The notes under the pieces: generated by a model
What the model saw: only the letters and a program-made list of their open reading frames with translations
Database searches by the model: none
What the model was told of the DNA's origin: nothing
Made by a program: the position numbers and the translations under genes
Source of the DNA: Bacteriovorax stolpii
GTDB lineage: Bacteria; Bdellovibrionota; Bacteriovoracia; Bacteriovoracales; Bacteriovoracaceae
Assembly: GCA_945890905.1 (NCBI GenBank)
Contig: CAMDDI010000134.1
Location: 1 to 9,092 of the forward strand
Direction of reading: 5' to 3'
Length of the DNA: 9,092 bases
Shown here: positions 1 to 6,444 of the stretch, in pieces
How the letters are laid out: each line of letters opens with the position of its first letter
Position numbering within the stretch: position 1 is the first letter of the stretch

Positions 1-1
1 T

Positions 2-388
2 AATGGAAAAGCCGTCACGGATGTGATCTCCGATCATGAATGGTTAAAAGGTGATTTCATTAAAACTGTTCAAACTCGTGGAGCGGCTATCATTAAAGCA
101 CGCGGACTCTCGTCTGCAGCTTCTGCAGCGAATGCCGTTGTAGATGGGATCAGAACTTTAGTGACCGAAACACCTGCGGGCGAGCATTATTCAATGTGCT
201 TATCTTCAAATGGAGAGTACGGAGTGGATAAAGGTTTGATCTTCTCTTACCCATGCAGAACTGAAAACGGTAAGTTAAAAGTTGTAGAAGGTATTAAGCA
301 CAATGAATTTGGTCAGGAAAAATTCAAGCTTACTCTTGAAGAACTTCGTGGCGAGCGTGATGCGGTTAAGTCTTTAAACCTCATTTAA
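2..388 (+). CDS. mdh: Malate dehydrogenase (NAD-dependent), C-terminal fragment
   Basis: This is the 3' end of a gene cut by the left edge; the frame is open from base 2 and leaves 128 residues. The enzyme interconverts malate and oxaloacetate with NAD in the cytoplasmic TCA cycle. The block TVQTRGAAIIKARGLSSAAS, followed by AANAVVDGIRTL, is characteristic of the type 2 malate dehydrogenase branch of the lactate/malate dehydrogenase family. Further on come a GEYGVDKGLIFSYP segment and an EELRGERDAVKSL tail, both as expected for the family's C-terminal domain. The family is usually near 330 residues, so about 200 N-terminal residues, including the Rossmann fold and the catalytic His/Asp, lie outside the window. 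The GTG at 23 is internal and not a start. A strong terminator follows within 20 bases, so this is the last gene of its transcription unit. I am confident of the family; the catalytic residues cannot be checked here. Confidence 0.93.
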   Translation, partial: NGKAVTDVISDHEWLKGDFIKTVQTRGAAIIKARGLSSAASAANAVVDGIRTLVTETPAGEHYSMCLSSNGEYGVDKGLIFSYPCRTENGKLKVVEGIKHNEFGQEKFKLTLEELRGERDAVKSLNLI

Positions 389-402
389 GTTTTTTTCTTA
401 TC

Positions 403-438
403 AAGGGCCCAAAGTTTAACGCTTTGGGCCCTTTTTTT
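403..438 (+). terminator. Strong Rho-independent terminator after mdh
   Basis: A perfect 12-bp inverted repeat (AAGGGCCCAAAG at 403-414, CTTTGGGCCCTT at 422-433) encloses a 7-base loop and runs into a tract of seven Ts (432-438). It starts 15 bases after the mdh stop codon. The stem is GC-rich at its core and the T tract is on the plus strand, so it works best for mdh transcripts. It separates mdh from the speD promoter, which begins two bases later. Confidence 0.93.
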
Positions 439-439
439 A

Positions 440-469
440 TTGTCAGACGGCTCCCATTTCCATTATAAA
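440..469 (+). promoter_or_regulatory. Predicted sigma70-type promoter of speD
   Basis: TTGTCA at 440-445 (five of six matches to the -35 consensus) and TATAAA at 464-469 (five of six to the -10 consensus) are separated by 18 bases. Transcription would start near 476, giving a leader of about 30 bases before the speD start codon. It lies directly behind the mdh terminator, as expected for an independently transcribed gene. This is a consensus match by eye and no experimental evidence is implied. Confidence 0.62.
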
Positions 470-508
470 AGCTTCTTTGTAATAAACCTTATTTGCGATG
501 GGTGACCT

Positions 509-1285
509 ATGAGCGATACCAAGGAATTGATTAAACTTTCCGGTTTTAATAATTTAACGAAAATTCTTTCGTTTAATTTTTATGATTTTAATATCGCCAT
601 GAACGAGAAGCAGAAGCAAGACTACATCAATTATATTCATACTAAATTTAGTGCTGCCAATATCCGTGATATCGCCAGAAACATTTGCGCCATCATTGAG
701 GCCAATATTCTTAATGAATCTATTCAAGATTATGATCCAGTTGGGGCCTCTACCATGACCTTGATGTCAGATATTAAAGGTGGAAAATGGGAAGAAACTG
801 TAACAACTCCGAATGCATCCGTAAAAATGCACTTGGATAAATCTCACATCACAACTCATACCTATCCTGATGCTTCAGATCCTGAAGGGATTTGTACTTT
901 CAGACTTGATCTTGATGTGGCCACTTGTGGAGAAATTATTCCACTGAATGCACTTAACTACATGTTTGAAGTGTTTGAGTGCGATGTTGTGTATATCGAT
1001 TACGTTGTTCGCGGGTATACCCGTCTTGATAATGGGAAGAAGATTTATAACGATACATATTTCAATTCGATCCAAGACTTCATTAAAAAAGAAACTCTTG
1101 ATCTCTACAAGTACCGCCAAGATGTAAACTTACCTAATGATAATATCTGGCAAACTAAGCTGATGATCCGTCCTATGGGCCCAGACAATTATTTGCTGGA
1201 TCCCAATGATTGCAATCATCCTGAGATCGATCACAAGATGGCGCTATTACAACAAGAAATGAAAGAAGTGTTTCACTTAAACTAA
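509..1285 (+). CDS. speD: S-adenosylmethionine decarboxylase proenzyme (E. coli type)
   Basis: SpeD decarboxylates S-adenosylmethionine to give the aminopropyl donor for spermidine synthesis. It is a pyruvoyl enzyme made as a proenzyme that cleaves itself. The 258 residues match the long, E. coli-type class (264 residues in E. coli) over the whole length. The N-terminus reads KLSGFNNLTKILSFNFYD and is followed by EANILN, QDYDPVGAS and the cleavage motif HLDKSHITTHTYP. Self-cleavage is expected between Lys111 and Ser112, with Ser112 becoming the pyruvoyl group; the numbering coincides with E. coli. The conserved Cys140 is present in DVATCGEIIPLNALNY. The ATG at 509 gives the expected N-terminus, although the nearest purine-rich stretch (GGGTGA, 500-505) sits closer than usual. 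It has its own predicted promoter. No spermidine synthase (speE) lies in the window. Its stop codon overlaps the end of the convergent methyltransferase gene. Confidence 0.96.
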   Translation: MSDTKELIKLSGFNNLTKILSFNFYDFNIAMNEKQKQDYINYIHTKFSAANIRDIARNICAIIEANILNESIQDYDPVGASTMTLMSDIKGGKWEETVTTPNASVKMHLDKSHITTHTYPDASDPEGICTFRLDLDVATCGEIIPLNALNYMFEVFECDVVYIDYVVRGYTRLDNGKKIYNDTYFNSIQDFIKKETLDLYKYRQDVNLPNDNIWQTKLMIRPMGPDNYLLDPNDCNHPEIDHKMALLQQEMKEVFHLN

Positions 1286-2529
1286 TTGGCAATATTCGCA
1301 ACGATTCCCAGATTACGTGGAGAGAGTTCTTCGTCAAAGAACTCGAAGAGTTTCGAGTCGTAACCTTGCTCTTCCAAATAGATGACCCGGTCAAGCAAGA
1401 TATAAAGCTCAAGCAGGCGTCCAAAGGCATTACGGATGAATCCTGCTGCTAGCATCTTCCAAATAATTTCTTGTCTCTCATGATCAGCAAAATATTCGTT
1501 GAGTTCTTTCATGGTATGCTTAGAGACAATATTGATTCTTCTAAATTGCTCCAAAACATAAACACCGAAAGATTCGTTATAGAGCTTGGGATTTGAGTTC
1601 CCTAAAGTCACAAGCTTTTTCAATTGATATTCGTCATGCAAAAGAAAATGGATAGCATAGCGATAGAGCTTAACCTTGAGCTTGAGATCATGATCTTTGT
1701 CATCCATCTTGCGATGGGCCCGAGCAGATAAAGTGAGAGCAAAGTGTCCCATTTCGATTTTATTGGATAGAGATGAAGCAAGCTCTGAGATATTTTCACT
1801 ATGCTCGTGATCCTCAAGCTTATGATAGCAACATCCAAAATTGATGAGTCCAGGGATCTTATGAAGAGCACTTGATTTAATTTGATCGTTGGCAAGTTGA
1901 CCACAAGTATGAAGACCCAGTGTTAAGCAATCATTTTTGAGTAAGCGTTTAAATCGCATATCTTGATGATCCACCCGGACATTGATAAATTCGATGAGGT
2001 TCTCTTTATTCTTGGCAAATTTAAGTTGCCTCTCTGATCCTGATTTTTGCATCACTGGATCTAAATCCAGGCTTGTGACTTTAAGACCATATTGATTATT
2101 TAAGGCCTGGGCGAGCAGGCCCACGCCACCACCGATGTCGATGACTGTATCAATGTGATGATCTTTCATAAAAGCATTTACCATGGGAGCGAGCTTTTTT
2201 ATTTCATGCTGCTTTTTAGGAATCATATAAAGAAATGTATGTGCATCTTCCGGCATGGCGGGATGCTCAGGGGCCTTAGGTATTTTTGAGAGATCTTCAA
2301 TGGTTTGATAAAAATTGATGAGACTGGGATTCTTAATGAAGTCAAAAACATCTTTCTTTTCGATTTTGATGAGATCATCTTTCTTGCGAAAAGTTGCGAG
2401 TTCTTCCACCCACTCCATAGGGTAGTCTTTGAAAGGATCAGGATAGAGAAGCATGATTTCGTTTTGCCAAATATTTTGATAAGCTAAAAGAAAATCATGA
2501 ATCGCGAGAAATCGTTCACGATGATTCAT
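1282..2529 (-). CDS. METTL25/RRNAD1-like SAM-dependent methyltransferase
   Basis: This 415-residue protein belongs, by its motifs, to the METTL25/RRNAD1 branch of class I methyltransferases (Methyltransf_32 type). Motifs in order are: YMIPKKQHEI (101-110); the SAM-binding loop VIDIGGGVGLLAQAL (129-143); an acidic strand end SLDLD (153-157); LHTCGQLANDQI (206-217); INFGCCYHKL (229-238); SARAHRK (268-274); and a C-terminal segment with GRLLELYILLDRVIYLEEQG (370-389) and LSPRNL (402-407). The C-terminal LLDR.LYL.EQG and SPRNL elements are strong family marks. The substrate is not known; the HTCG and GCCY motifs recall RNA methyltransferases such as TRM13, but an RNA target is only an inference. 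The frame stays open to 2631, but the extra 34 residues would lie antisense to the murD P-loop region, so the ATG at 2529 is preferred; no clear Shine-Dalgarno precedes it. The gene starts 24 bp from murD, divergently, and ends overlapping speD by 4 bp. Confidence 0.87.
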   Translation of the reverse strand: MNHRERFLAIHDFLLAYQNIWQNEIMLLYPDPFKDYPMEWVEELATFRKKDDLIKIEKKDVFDFIKNPSLINFYQTIEDLSKIPKAPEHPAMPEDAHTFLYMIPKKQHEIKKLAPMVNAFMKDHHIDTVIDIGGGVGLLAQALNNQYGLKVTSLDLDPVMQKSGSERQLKFAKNKENLIEFINVRVDHQDMRFKRLLKNDCLTLGLHTCGQLANDQIKSSALHKIPGLINFGCCYHKLEDHEHSENISELASSLSNKIEMGHFALTLSARAHRKMDDKDHDLKLKVKLYRYAIHFLLHDEYQLKKLVTLGNSNPKLYNESFGVYVLEQFRRINIVSKHTMKELNEYFADHERQEIIWKMLAAGFIRNAFGRLLELYILLDRVIYLEEQGYDSKLFEFFDEELSPRNLGIVANIAN

Positions 2530-2553
2530 TGTGAATAAGGTATAGCACAGCTT

Positions 2554-3879
2554 ATGAATAAGATAAATAAAGTCGCGATCTTTGGTATGGGAAAGTCGGG
2601 TGTGTCCGCGGTGAAATTGGCCAAGGCACATCGTCAGGATGTCTACGCCGTCAATTCTGGTGCAGTTGAGACTTGGTATAGGGCTTCAGGCGTCTCAGAA
2701 GTGGTAGAAACTTGTGCTTGCTACTCTGAAGAAGACTTTGCTGCCCATTTTCATAAAATGGATGAAATTGTTATTTCACCGGGAATTCCTGTAACTCATC
2801 CTGCCTTAAATCTTGCGGTTGAAAAAGGCGTGAGAATTCTTTCAGAAATTGAATACGCCTATCTTCAGACCCAAAATATCCCCGTGATCGCCATCACCGG
2901 GACCAATGGCAAAACCACAACCACGACGATGATCACAGAAGCTTTAAGAAAAGCCGGGAAGAAAATTTTTTGCGGGGGCAATATTGGAGTGCCCTATTGT
3001 GATCTGGCCCTATCTCAAGAAAAGGTCGATTTTGCAGTGATTGAAGTCTCAAGTTTCCAGCTTGAAACCATTCATGACTTTCATCCTCATATTGGTTTGA
3101 TCCTAAATATTTTCCCTAACCACTCTGAACGCTATGATGCAGTTAATGATTATGCTAAAGCGAAATTCCGATTGCTCAAAAACATGACAAAAAATGATGA
3201 ATTAATTTTAGGAACTGAAAATCCCTATCTGAATGATATAAAAAATCATGAAGTCTCAAAATCTTTTTTTACCAAAGGTCATCTTCCAGAGGATTTTAAA
3301 AAGATGTTTGATTTTTCCAATGCCCGTGCCAGAGGGGAGCATAACGAGGCCAATTTCTATGCTGCCTACAAAGTTTTAGATATTCTCAAAATACCAGATC
3401 TTAGAAATTTGTTTCAAGAGTTTATCAATGAGTTTGCAGGAGTGGCCCACAGATTAGAGTTTGTAACCCAAAGAAATGGTCTCTCCGTTTATAACGATGC
3501 CAAGAGTACTAATGCTCTTGCCACTACCACCGCTATTGCTGCCTTTAAAGACTCCCAGGAGCCTCTGTATCTTATTTTAGGTGGGAAGCTTAGGAATCAG
3601 ACAGATCAATTGCTCCCTGATCTATTGCCCTTCAAGGGACAGATTCAGGAGATCTTCACCATAGGGGATGTAACCGATAGATTGTTTAATGAATTGAAAA
3701 ATGATTTTAAAGTTACTCAGGGCAGGGATTTAAAGAGTGTATTGAAGATGGCTTTGGATAGAAATTTGAAAGGGAATTTGGTTTTTTCTCCAGCTCATCC
3801 TTCATTTGATCAATTTAAAAATTATGTGGACCGGGGTGAGAAATTTAAAATGTGGACTTTAGAGACATTGAAATCTTAG
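2554..3879 (+). CDS. murD: UDP-N-acetylmuramoyl-L-alanine:D-glutamate ligase
   Basis: MurD adds D-glutamate to UDP-MurNAc-L-Ala in the cytoplasmic stage of peptidoglycan synthesis, using ATP. The 441 residues match the family length and its three domains. The N-terminal substrate-binding domain begins VAIFGMGKSGVSAV and contains VISPGIPVTHP. The central ATPase domain carries the P-loop AITGTNGKTT (113-122), IEVSSFQLE with Glu164 (equivalent to E. coli Glu157), His190 (E. coli His183) and Lys204, the expected carbamylated lysine (E. coli Lys198). The C-terminal domain begins around VAHRLEF and carries YNDAKSTN (313-320), LILGG (340-344) and FSPAHPSFDQFKNY (411-424). The Asp that precedes the catalytic His in E. 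coli is Asn189 here. ATG 2554 is the first start after an in-frame stop at 2536-2538; a weak AAGG lies 13 bases upstream. No other cell-wall cluster gene is adjacent. Confidence 0.96.
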   Translation: MNKINKVAIFGMGKSGVSAVKLAKAHRQDVYAVNSGAVETWYRASGVSEVVETCACYSEEDFAAHFHKMDEIVISPGIPVTHPALNLAVEKGVRILSEIEYAYLQTQNIPVIAITGTNGKTTTTTMITEALRKAGKKIFCGGNIGVPYCDLALSQEKVDFAVIEVSSFQLETIHDFHPHIGLILNIFPNHSERYDAVNDYAKAKFRLLKNMTKNDELILGTENPYLNDIKNHEVSKSFFTKGHLPEDFKKMFDFSNARARGEHNEANFYAAYKVLDILKIPDLRNLFQEFINEFAGVAHRLEFVTQRNGLSVYNDAKSTNALATTTAIAAFKDSQEPLYLILGGKLRNQTDQLLPDLLPFKGQIQEIFTIGDVTDRLFNELKNDFKVTQGRDLKSVLKMALDRNLKGNLVFSPAHPSFDQFKNYVDRGEKFKMWTLETLKS

Positions 3880-4040
3880 TGCTTAGTCATCATGTGATCG
3901 CGATAGCTTTGATCAATTGAAGCAGGAGAGCGCTCGTTAATGCTTTCAGGATTTTTTTCAGCTATCGCAGTCTCAAACGAGATCTTAGCGATGAAAAAAA
4001 CCATCAAAACCATCACAATTGATCCTAGTTTAATGCTCAT
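3876..4040 (-). CDS. Small single-helix membrane or exported protein (54 aa), unknown function
   Basis: This is a short gene on the minus strand in the gap after murD. It starts MSIKLGSIVMVLMVFFIAKI, where residues 6-20 form a hydrophobic helix after one Lys, then continues with a polar tail of about 30 residues (ESINERSPASIDQSYRDH) ending MMTKH. This could be a single-pass anchor or an uncleaved or cleaved signal sequence with a short periplasmic tail; there is no lipobox cysteine. Support for coding is a good ribosome site, AAAGGG, nine bases before the ATG, and a frame that ends exactly at the neighbouring gene end: its TAA (3876-3878) overlaps the murD TAG (3877-3879). It lies 97 bp downstream of the kynureninase-like gene on the same strand, so it may be co-transcribed with kynA and kynU or have its own promoter. 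I recognise no family, and conservation has not been tested. Confidence 0.6.
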   Translation of the reverse strand: MSIKLGSIVMVLMVFFIAKISFETAIAEKNPESINERSPASIDQSYRDHMMTKH

Positions 4041-4137
4041 AACTATTTTCCCTTTTCACTTGAGCGTTGTTACTTAGGGTTATATCGGCATTAAATGGAA
4101 AATCTTTAAGGGTTATTCGTGAAATCTTAGGTATTTC
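4041..4137. other. Intergenic spacer between the kynureninase-like gene and the small ORF
   Basis: In 97 bases I see no convincing hairpin-plus-T terminator. On the minus strand TATAAC (4079-4084) could be a -10 element, but no good -35 sequence lies at the right distance. A short direct repeat, GGGTTAT, occurs at 4077-4083 and 4110-4116. The only well-supported element is the ribosome-binding site AAAGGG of the small ORF, on the minus strand at 4050-4055. Confidence 0.4.
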
Positions 4138-5307
4138 TCAAATCAATTTCTTGATGGCATCGGTAAGTTCTAAAACGTCGCTTAAGTCTTGATAAAGTCC
4201 GAACCCAAACCTAAGGCGCGATCCTCTACGATCGATGAGAATTTGGGCCTTTTTGAGGGTTTCTTGGCACTCCTTAGCAAGCTCTTCAGTGGCGGCCTGA
4301 AAGGTGAGGAAATGACCATGCCAGGTAAGGTCTGAAAACAAAGGAGAAAGCTGCCAAAGTGCTTGAAACTCCTGAGGTAAAAGTCTCAAGAATTCTTGTT
4401 GAAGTGACTTCACATAAGTGTGGATTTCGGGCACTCCGAAACCCTCTTTTTCATACAAATCCCAAACCGCATTGAAGCGGTAGAGGGCACTAGGATCTTG
4501 AGTCGCACCCATAAAGGACATGGCCTTAGGAGCATACCCAACTTGGGCCCCAGGAGTTTTTCCTAGATCATCATATTCAGCAAACCAACCCGTATAAACC
4601 GGGCGCCAGGTTCCTGGAGGAGTCACCATGAAACAGGCCCCTTCACCGGCCTGAGCATATTTATATCCGCCACCTAAGTAAAAAATCTTCCCCTCCAGTT
4701 CTGAGAGGTTGGTAGGGATAGCACCGAAGGCGTGATAGCCATCAACAATCATCAAAGTTTCAGGAGATTTATATTTTGCGAGCTCTATGAGATCAGCATC
4801 TGAAAGGGCCATCCCTGAATCAAAAAAGACTTGGCTTACAAAAAAGAGATCTGGTTTTGCTTGAAGCTTTGATTTGAGTTCAGTGATTAAGCTAGAAGTT
4901 ACTTTTACCCGGGTCACTTTCACTTCAGGAATTTCTTCCAGTCGCTTGAGCTGACGGTTTAGGGAGTGGAATTCACTGGCAGTGGTGAGAATACTCAGCT
5001 TTGGTTGGCCAATAAAGAGCGAGAGAATTCTCGAGGTGAGTTCATGGGTATTTGGAGCAAAAACAATTTGCTCGCTGTCTTCTAAATGCAAAATTTTTGC
5101 AATATGTTTTTGAGCTTTAGGAATAACTTCAGAGAAAACTTTGTTCCATTTTTCATCACTCAAAAGCGCGCAATCATCCCAGTAGGCCAGTTGAGCATCA
5201 CGGGTAACGTCAGGCCAGAAGTGGTGGGAGTGGGCCGCGAAATGCAGCTTTCCTTCATGGCCTTTTAAAAACCGTGAATAATACTTTTTAGGGGCGGAAA
5301 GAGTCAT
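4138..5307 (-). CDS. Kynureninase-like PLP-dependent enzyme (aminotransferase class V fold)
   Basis: Likely role: hydrolysis of kynurenine to anthranilate and alanine, the step after tryptophan dioxygenase and formamidase. The fold is clear: 389 residues of a class V aminotransferase with LMIVDGYHAFGAIPTN (Asp189 for the PLP ring nitrogen, His192) and YLGGGYKYAQAGEGACF, where Lys216 is the probable Schiff-base lysine; the YKY...G.GA pattern is shared with kynureninases. VYTGWFAEYDD (237-247) recalls the kynureninase GWW/GWF region, and RLRFGFGLYQDLSDV (364-378) is the usual C-terminal domain element. It departs from classical KynU: the N-terminus reads LHFAAHSHHFWPDVTRDAQL rather than a GNSLG motif, and SEFHSLNRQL (111-120) is atypical. 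The function therefore rests largely on its position, overlapping the 3' end of kynA by 20 bp. ATG 5307 is chosen over 5334 because the longer form adds an unlike Trp-rich leader and a deeper overlap. Confidence 0.8.
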   Translation of the reverse strand: MTLSAPKKYYSRFLKGHEGKLHFAAHSHHFWPDVTRDAQLAYWDDCALLSDEKWNKVFSEVIPKAQKHIAKILHLEDSEQIVFAPNTHELTSRILSLFIGQPKLSILTTASEFHSLNRQLKRLEEIPEVKVTRVKVTSSLITELKSKLQAKPDLFFVSQVFFDSGMALSDADLIELAKYKSPETLMIVDGYHAFGAIPTNLSELEGKIFYLGGGYKYAQAGEGACFMVTPPGTWRPVYTGWFAEYDDLGKTPGAQVGYAPKAMSFMGATQDPSALYRFNAVWDLYEKEGFGVPEIHTYVKSLQQEFLRLLPQEFQALWQLSPLFSDLTWHGHFLTFQAATEELAKECQETLKKAQILIDRRGSRLRFGFGLYQDLSDVLELTDAIKKLI

Positions 5308-6385
5308 ACACAATATCCAATTGCTCCACCACATGAGGCGGAAGTTTGGGAGTCATAGAACGGGGAATGAGAAAAGTTGCGAGATTAAAAAAATCTAGAA
5401 AGGCGCGGTTTCTTTCAGTGGTAGATTTTAAATACTCATGGCCACTTGATCCACCGGTACCAATTTTAGTTCCTAAAATTCGTTGAACCATTATTGAGTG
5501 GCGGTATCTCCAGGTGGTAAATTTCTCATCTACTTCAATCAGTGAGTTGAGAATTCTAAAAGGCATTTGCAGAGCGGGATAGTCGCGGTATTGAAAAATG
5601 AAAACAGCAGCGAGCATTGCTCTTTGCGAGAGTCGCACTTTACCTTGGGCCTGCCAGGCATCAAATTTGCGGGCATCTAAAAGAGTTTCAAAGGTTTCTT
5701 TAGTCATTTCAAGATTCTTCAATTCCATGGCACGAACTCGGTCATCGAGGGCCGGATTCTTTGAGACAATTTCAACATCTTGCTTGAGCATAGAGTTAAC
5801 GGCGATAGAATATTCTCCCCAAAAATCAAAACCATCAAACTGACTAAAAGGCATGCGGGAGAGCCAGCCTTCAAGAAGTTCAAAAATGCTGATGCTGTTT
5901 TCTGCCTCTTCAAGAGTCTTTCGATCTTCGGGTTTAAGTCTTGAAGTAAAAAATTGTTTTTCTACTTCCATGCGGTGATGGGCCTTAATACCTAGAGTGG
6001 CTTCGATGAGGCGAAATTGTAAACTTTGAAAACCAGAAGCTGGGACCAGAAAATCTCTGAATTCCATAAAATCCAAAGTTGTCATGGTTTCCATGATCTG
6101 GATTTGATCTACCAAAACTCTCTGAATCGTCACCACCCGTTCAATTCTGGAGTTAATAATCGAGAGATCAGTAGATGGGATAAACGGTTTATCCATGAGT
6201 TTAATCACAGATTTGAGTTCATGGAGGATTTGCTTAAACCACAATTCATAGGTCTGGTGAATGATGATAAAAAGCGTCTCTTCGTGGGCAGCATCCCCAT
6301 ATTTGGCACTTTCTGTATCCTGAGCGGTCAGGATTTTAGGCAGTTGCAGGTAGTCACCATAGTAAACGGGGTGTTGAATTTTCAT
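5288..6385 (-). CDS. kynA: Tryptophan 2,3-dioxygenase
   Basis: This haem enzyme opens the indole ring of L-tryptophan with O2 to give N-formylkynurenine, the first step of the kynurenine pathway. At 365 residues it is longer than typical bacterial enzymes (about 280-300) and nearer the animal form. Visible motifs are YGDYLQLPKILTAQ (9-22), FIIIHQTYELWFKQILHEL (39-57), METMTTLDFMEFRDFL (98-113), PASGFQSLQFRL (115-126), WRYRHSIMVQRILG (292-305) and GTGGSSGHEYL (309-319). By comparison with human TDO, His43 and Phe39 lie in the distal pocket, Arg110 binds the substrate carboxylate, His296 is the proximal haem ligand and the GTGGSSG loop closes over tryptophan. ATG 6385 is preceded by a purine-rich GGGAAGA. 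It is the first gene of a two-gene unit with the kynureninase-like gene and diverges from the M24 peptidase across 59 bp. Confidence 0.96.
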   Translation of the reverse strand: MKIQHPVYYGDYLQLPKILTAQDTESAKYGDAAHEETLFIIIHQTYELWFKQILHELKSVIKLMDKPFIPSTDLSIINSRIERVVTIQRVLVDQIQIMETMTTLDFMEFRDFLVPASGFQSLQFRLIEATLGIKAHHRMEVEKQFFTSRLKPEDRKTLEEAENSISIFELLEGWLSRMPFSQFDGFDFWGEYSIAVNSMLKQDVEIVSKNPALDDRVRAMELKNLEMTKETFETLLDARKFDAWQAQGKVRLSQRAMLAAVFIFQYRDYPALQMPFRILNSLIEVDEKFTTWRYRHSIMVQRILGTKIGTGGSSGHEYLKSTTERNRAFLDFFNLATFLIPRSMTPKLPPHVVEQLDIVYDSFRP

Positions 6386-6432
6386 AAAAGTCTTCCCAAG
6401 TATGAGAGAGGAGAGTATTTTTTTAGTACAGC

Positions 6433-6437
6433 GAGGA
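6433..6437 (+). promoter_or_regulatory. Ribosome-binding site of the M24 peptidase gene
   Basis: GAGGA lies seven bases before the ATG at 6445, the best Shine-Dalgarno match in the window. It fixes the start of the peptidase gene. The whole gap to the divergent kynA start is 59 bp (6386-6444), so promoters for both genes must share this gap or reach into the neighbouring coding sequence; I could not assign a -35/-10 pair with confidence. Confidence 0.75.
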
Positions 6438-6444
6438 CCATTGT

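Noticed and set aside
875..1120. Minus-strand ORF inside speD
   Set aside because: Antisense to the conserved core of speD, with no ribosome site or recognisable domain.
1620..1904. Second minus-strand frame inside the methyltransferase gene
   Set aside because: It overlaps a strongly conserved motif region in another frame and has no family signature.
2530..2631. Longer N-terminus for the methyltransferase (34 more residues)
   Set aside because: It would run antisense through the start and nucleotide-binding loop of murD, and the added residues do not resemble the family; the ATG at 2529 gives a natural N-terminus.
4077..4116. GGGTTAT direct repeat as an operator
   Set aside because: Only seven bases repeated, AT-rich surroundings and no symmetry; chance is likely.
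5308..5334. Longer N-terminus for the kynureninase-like gene (MWWSNWILC leader)
   Set aside because: These residues come from the reading of the kynA 3' end in another frame and do not look like a class V aminotransferase start.
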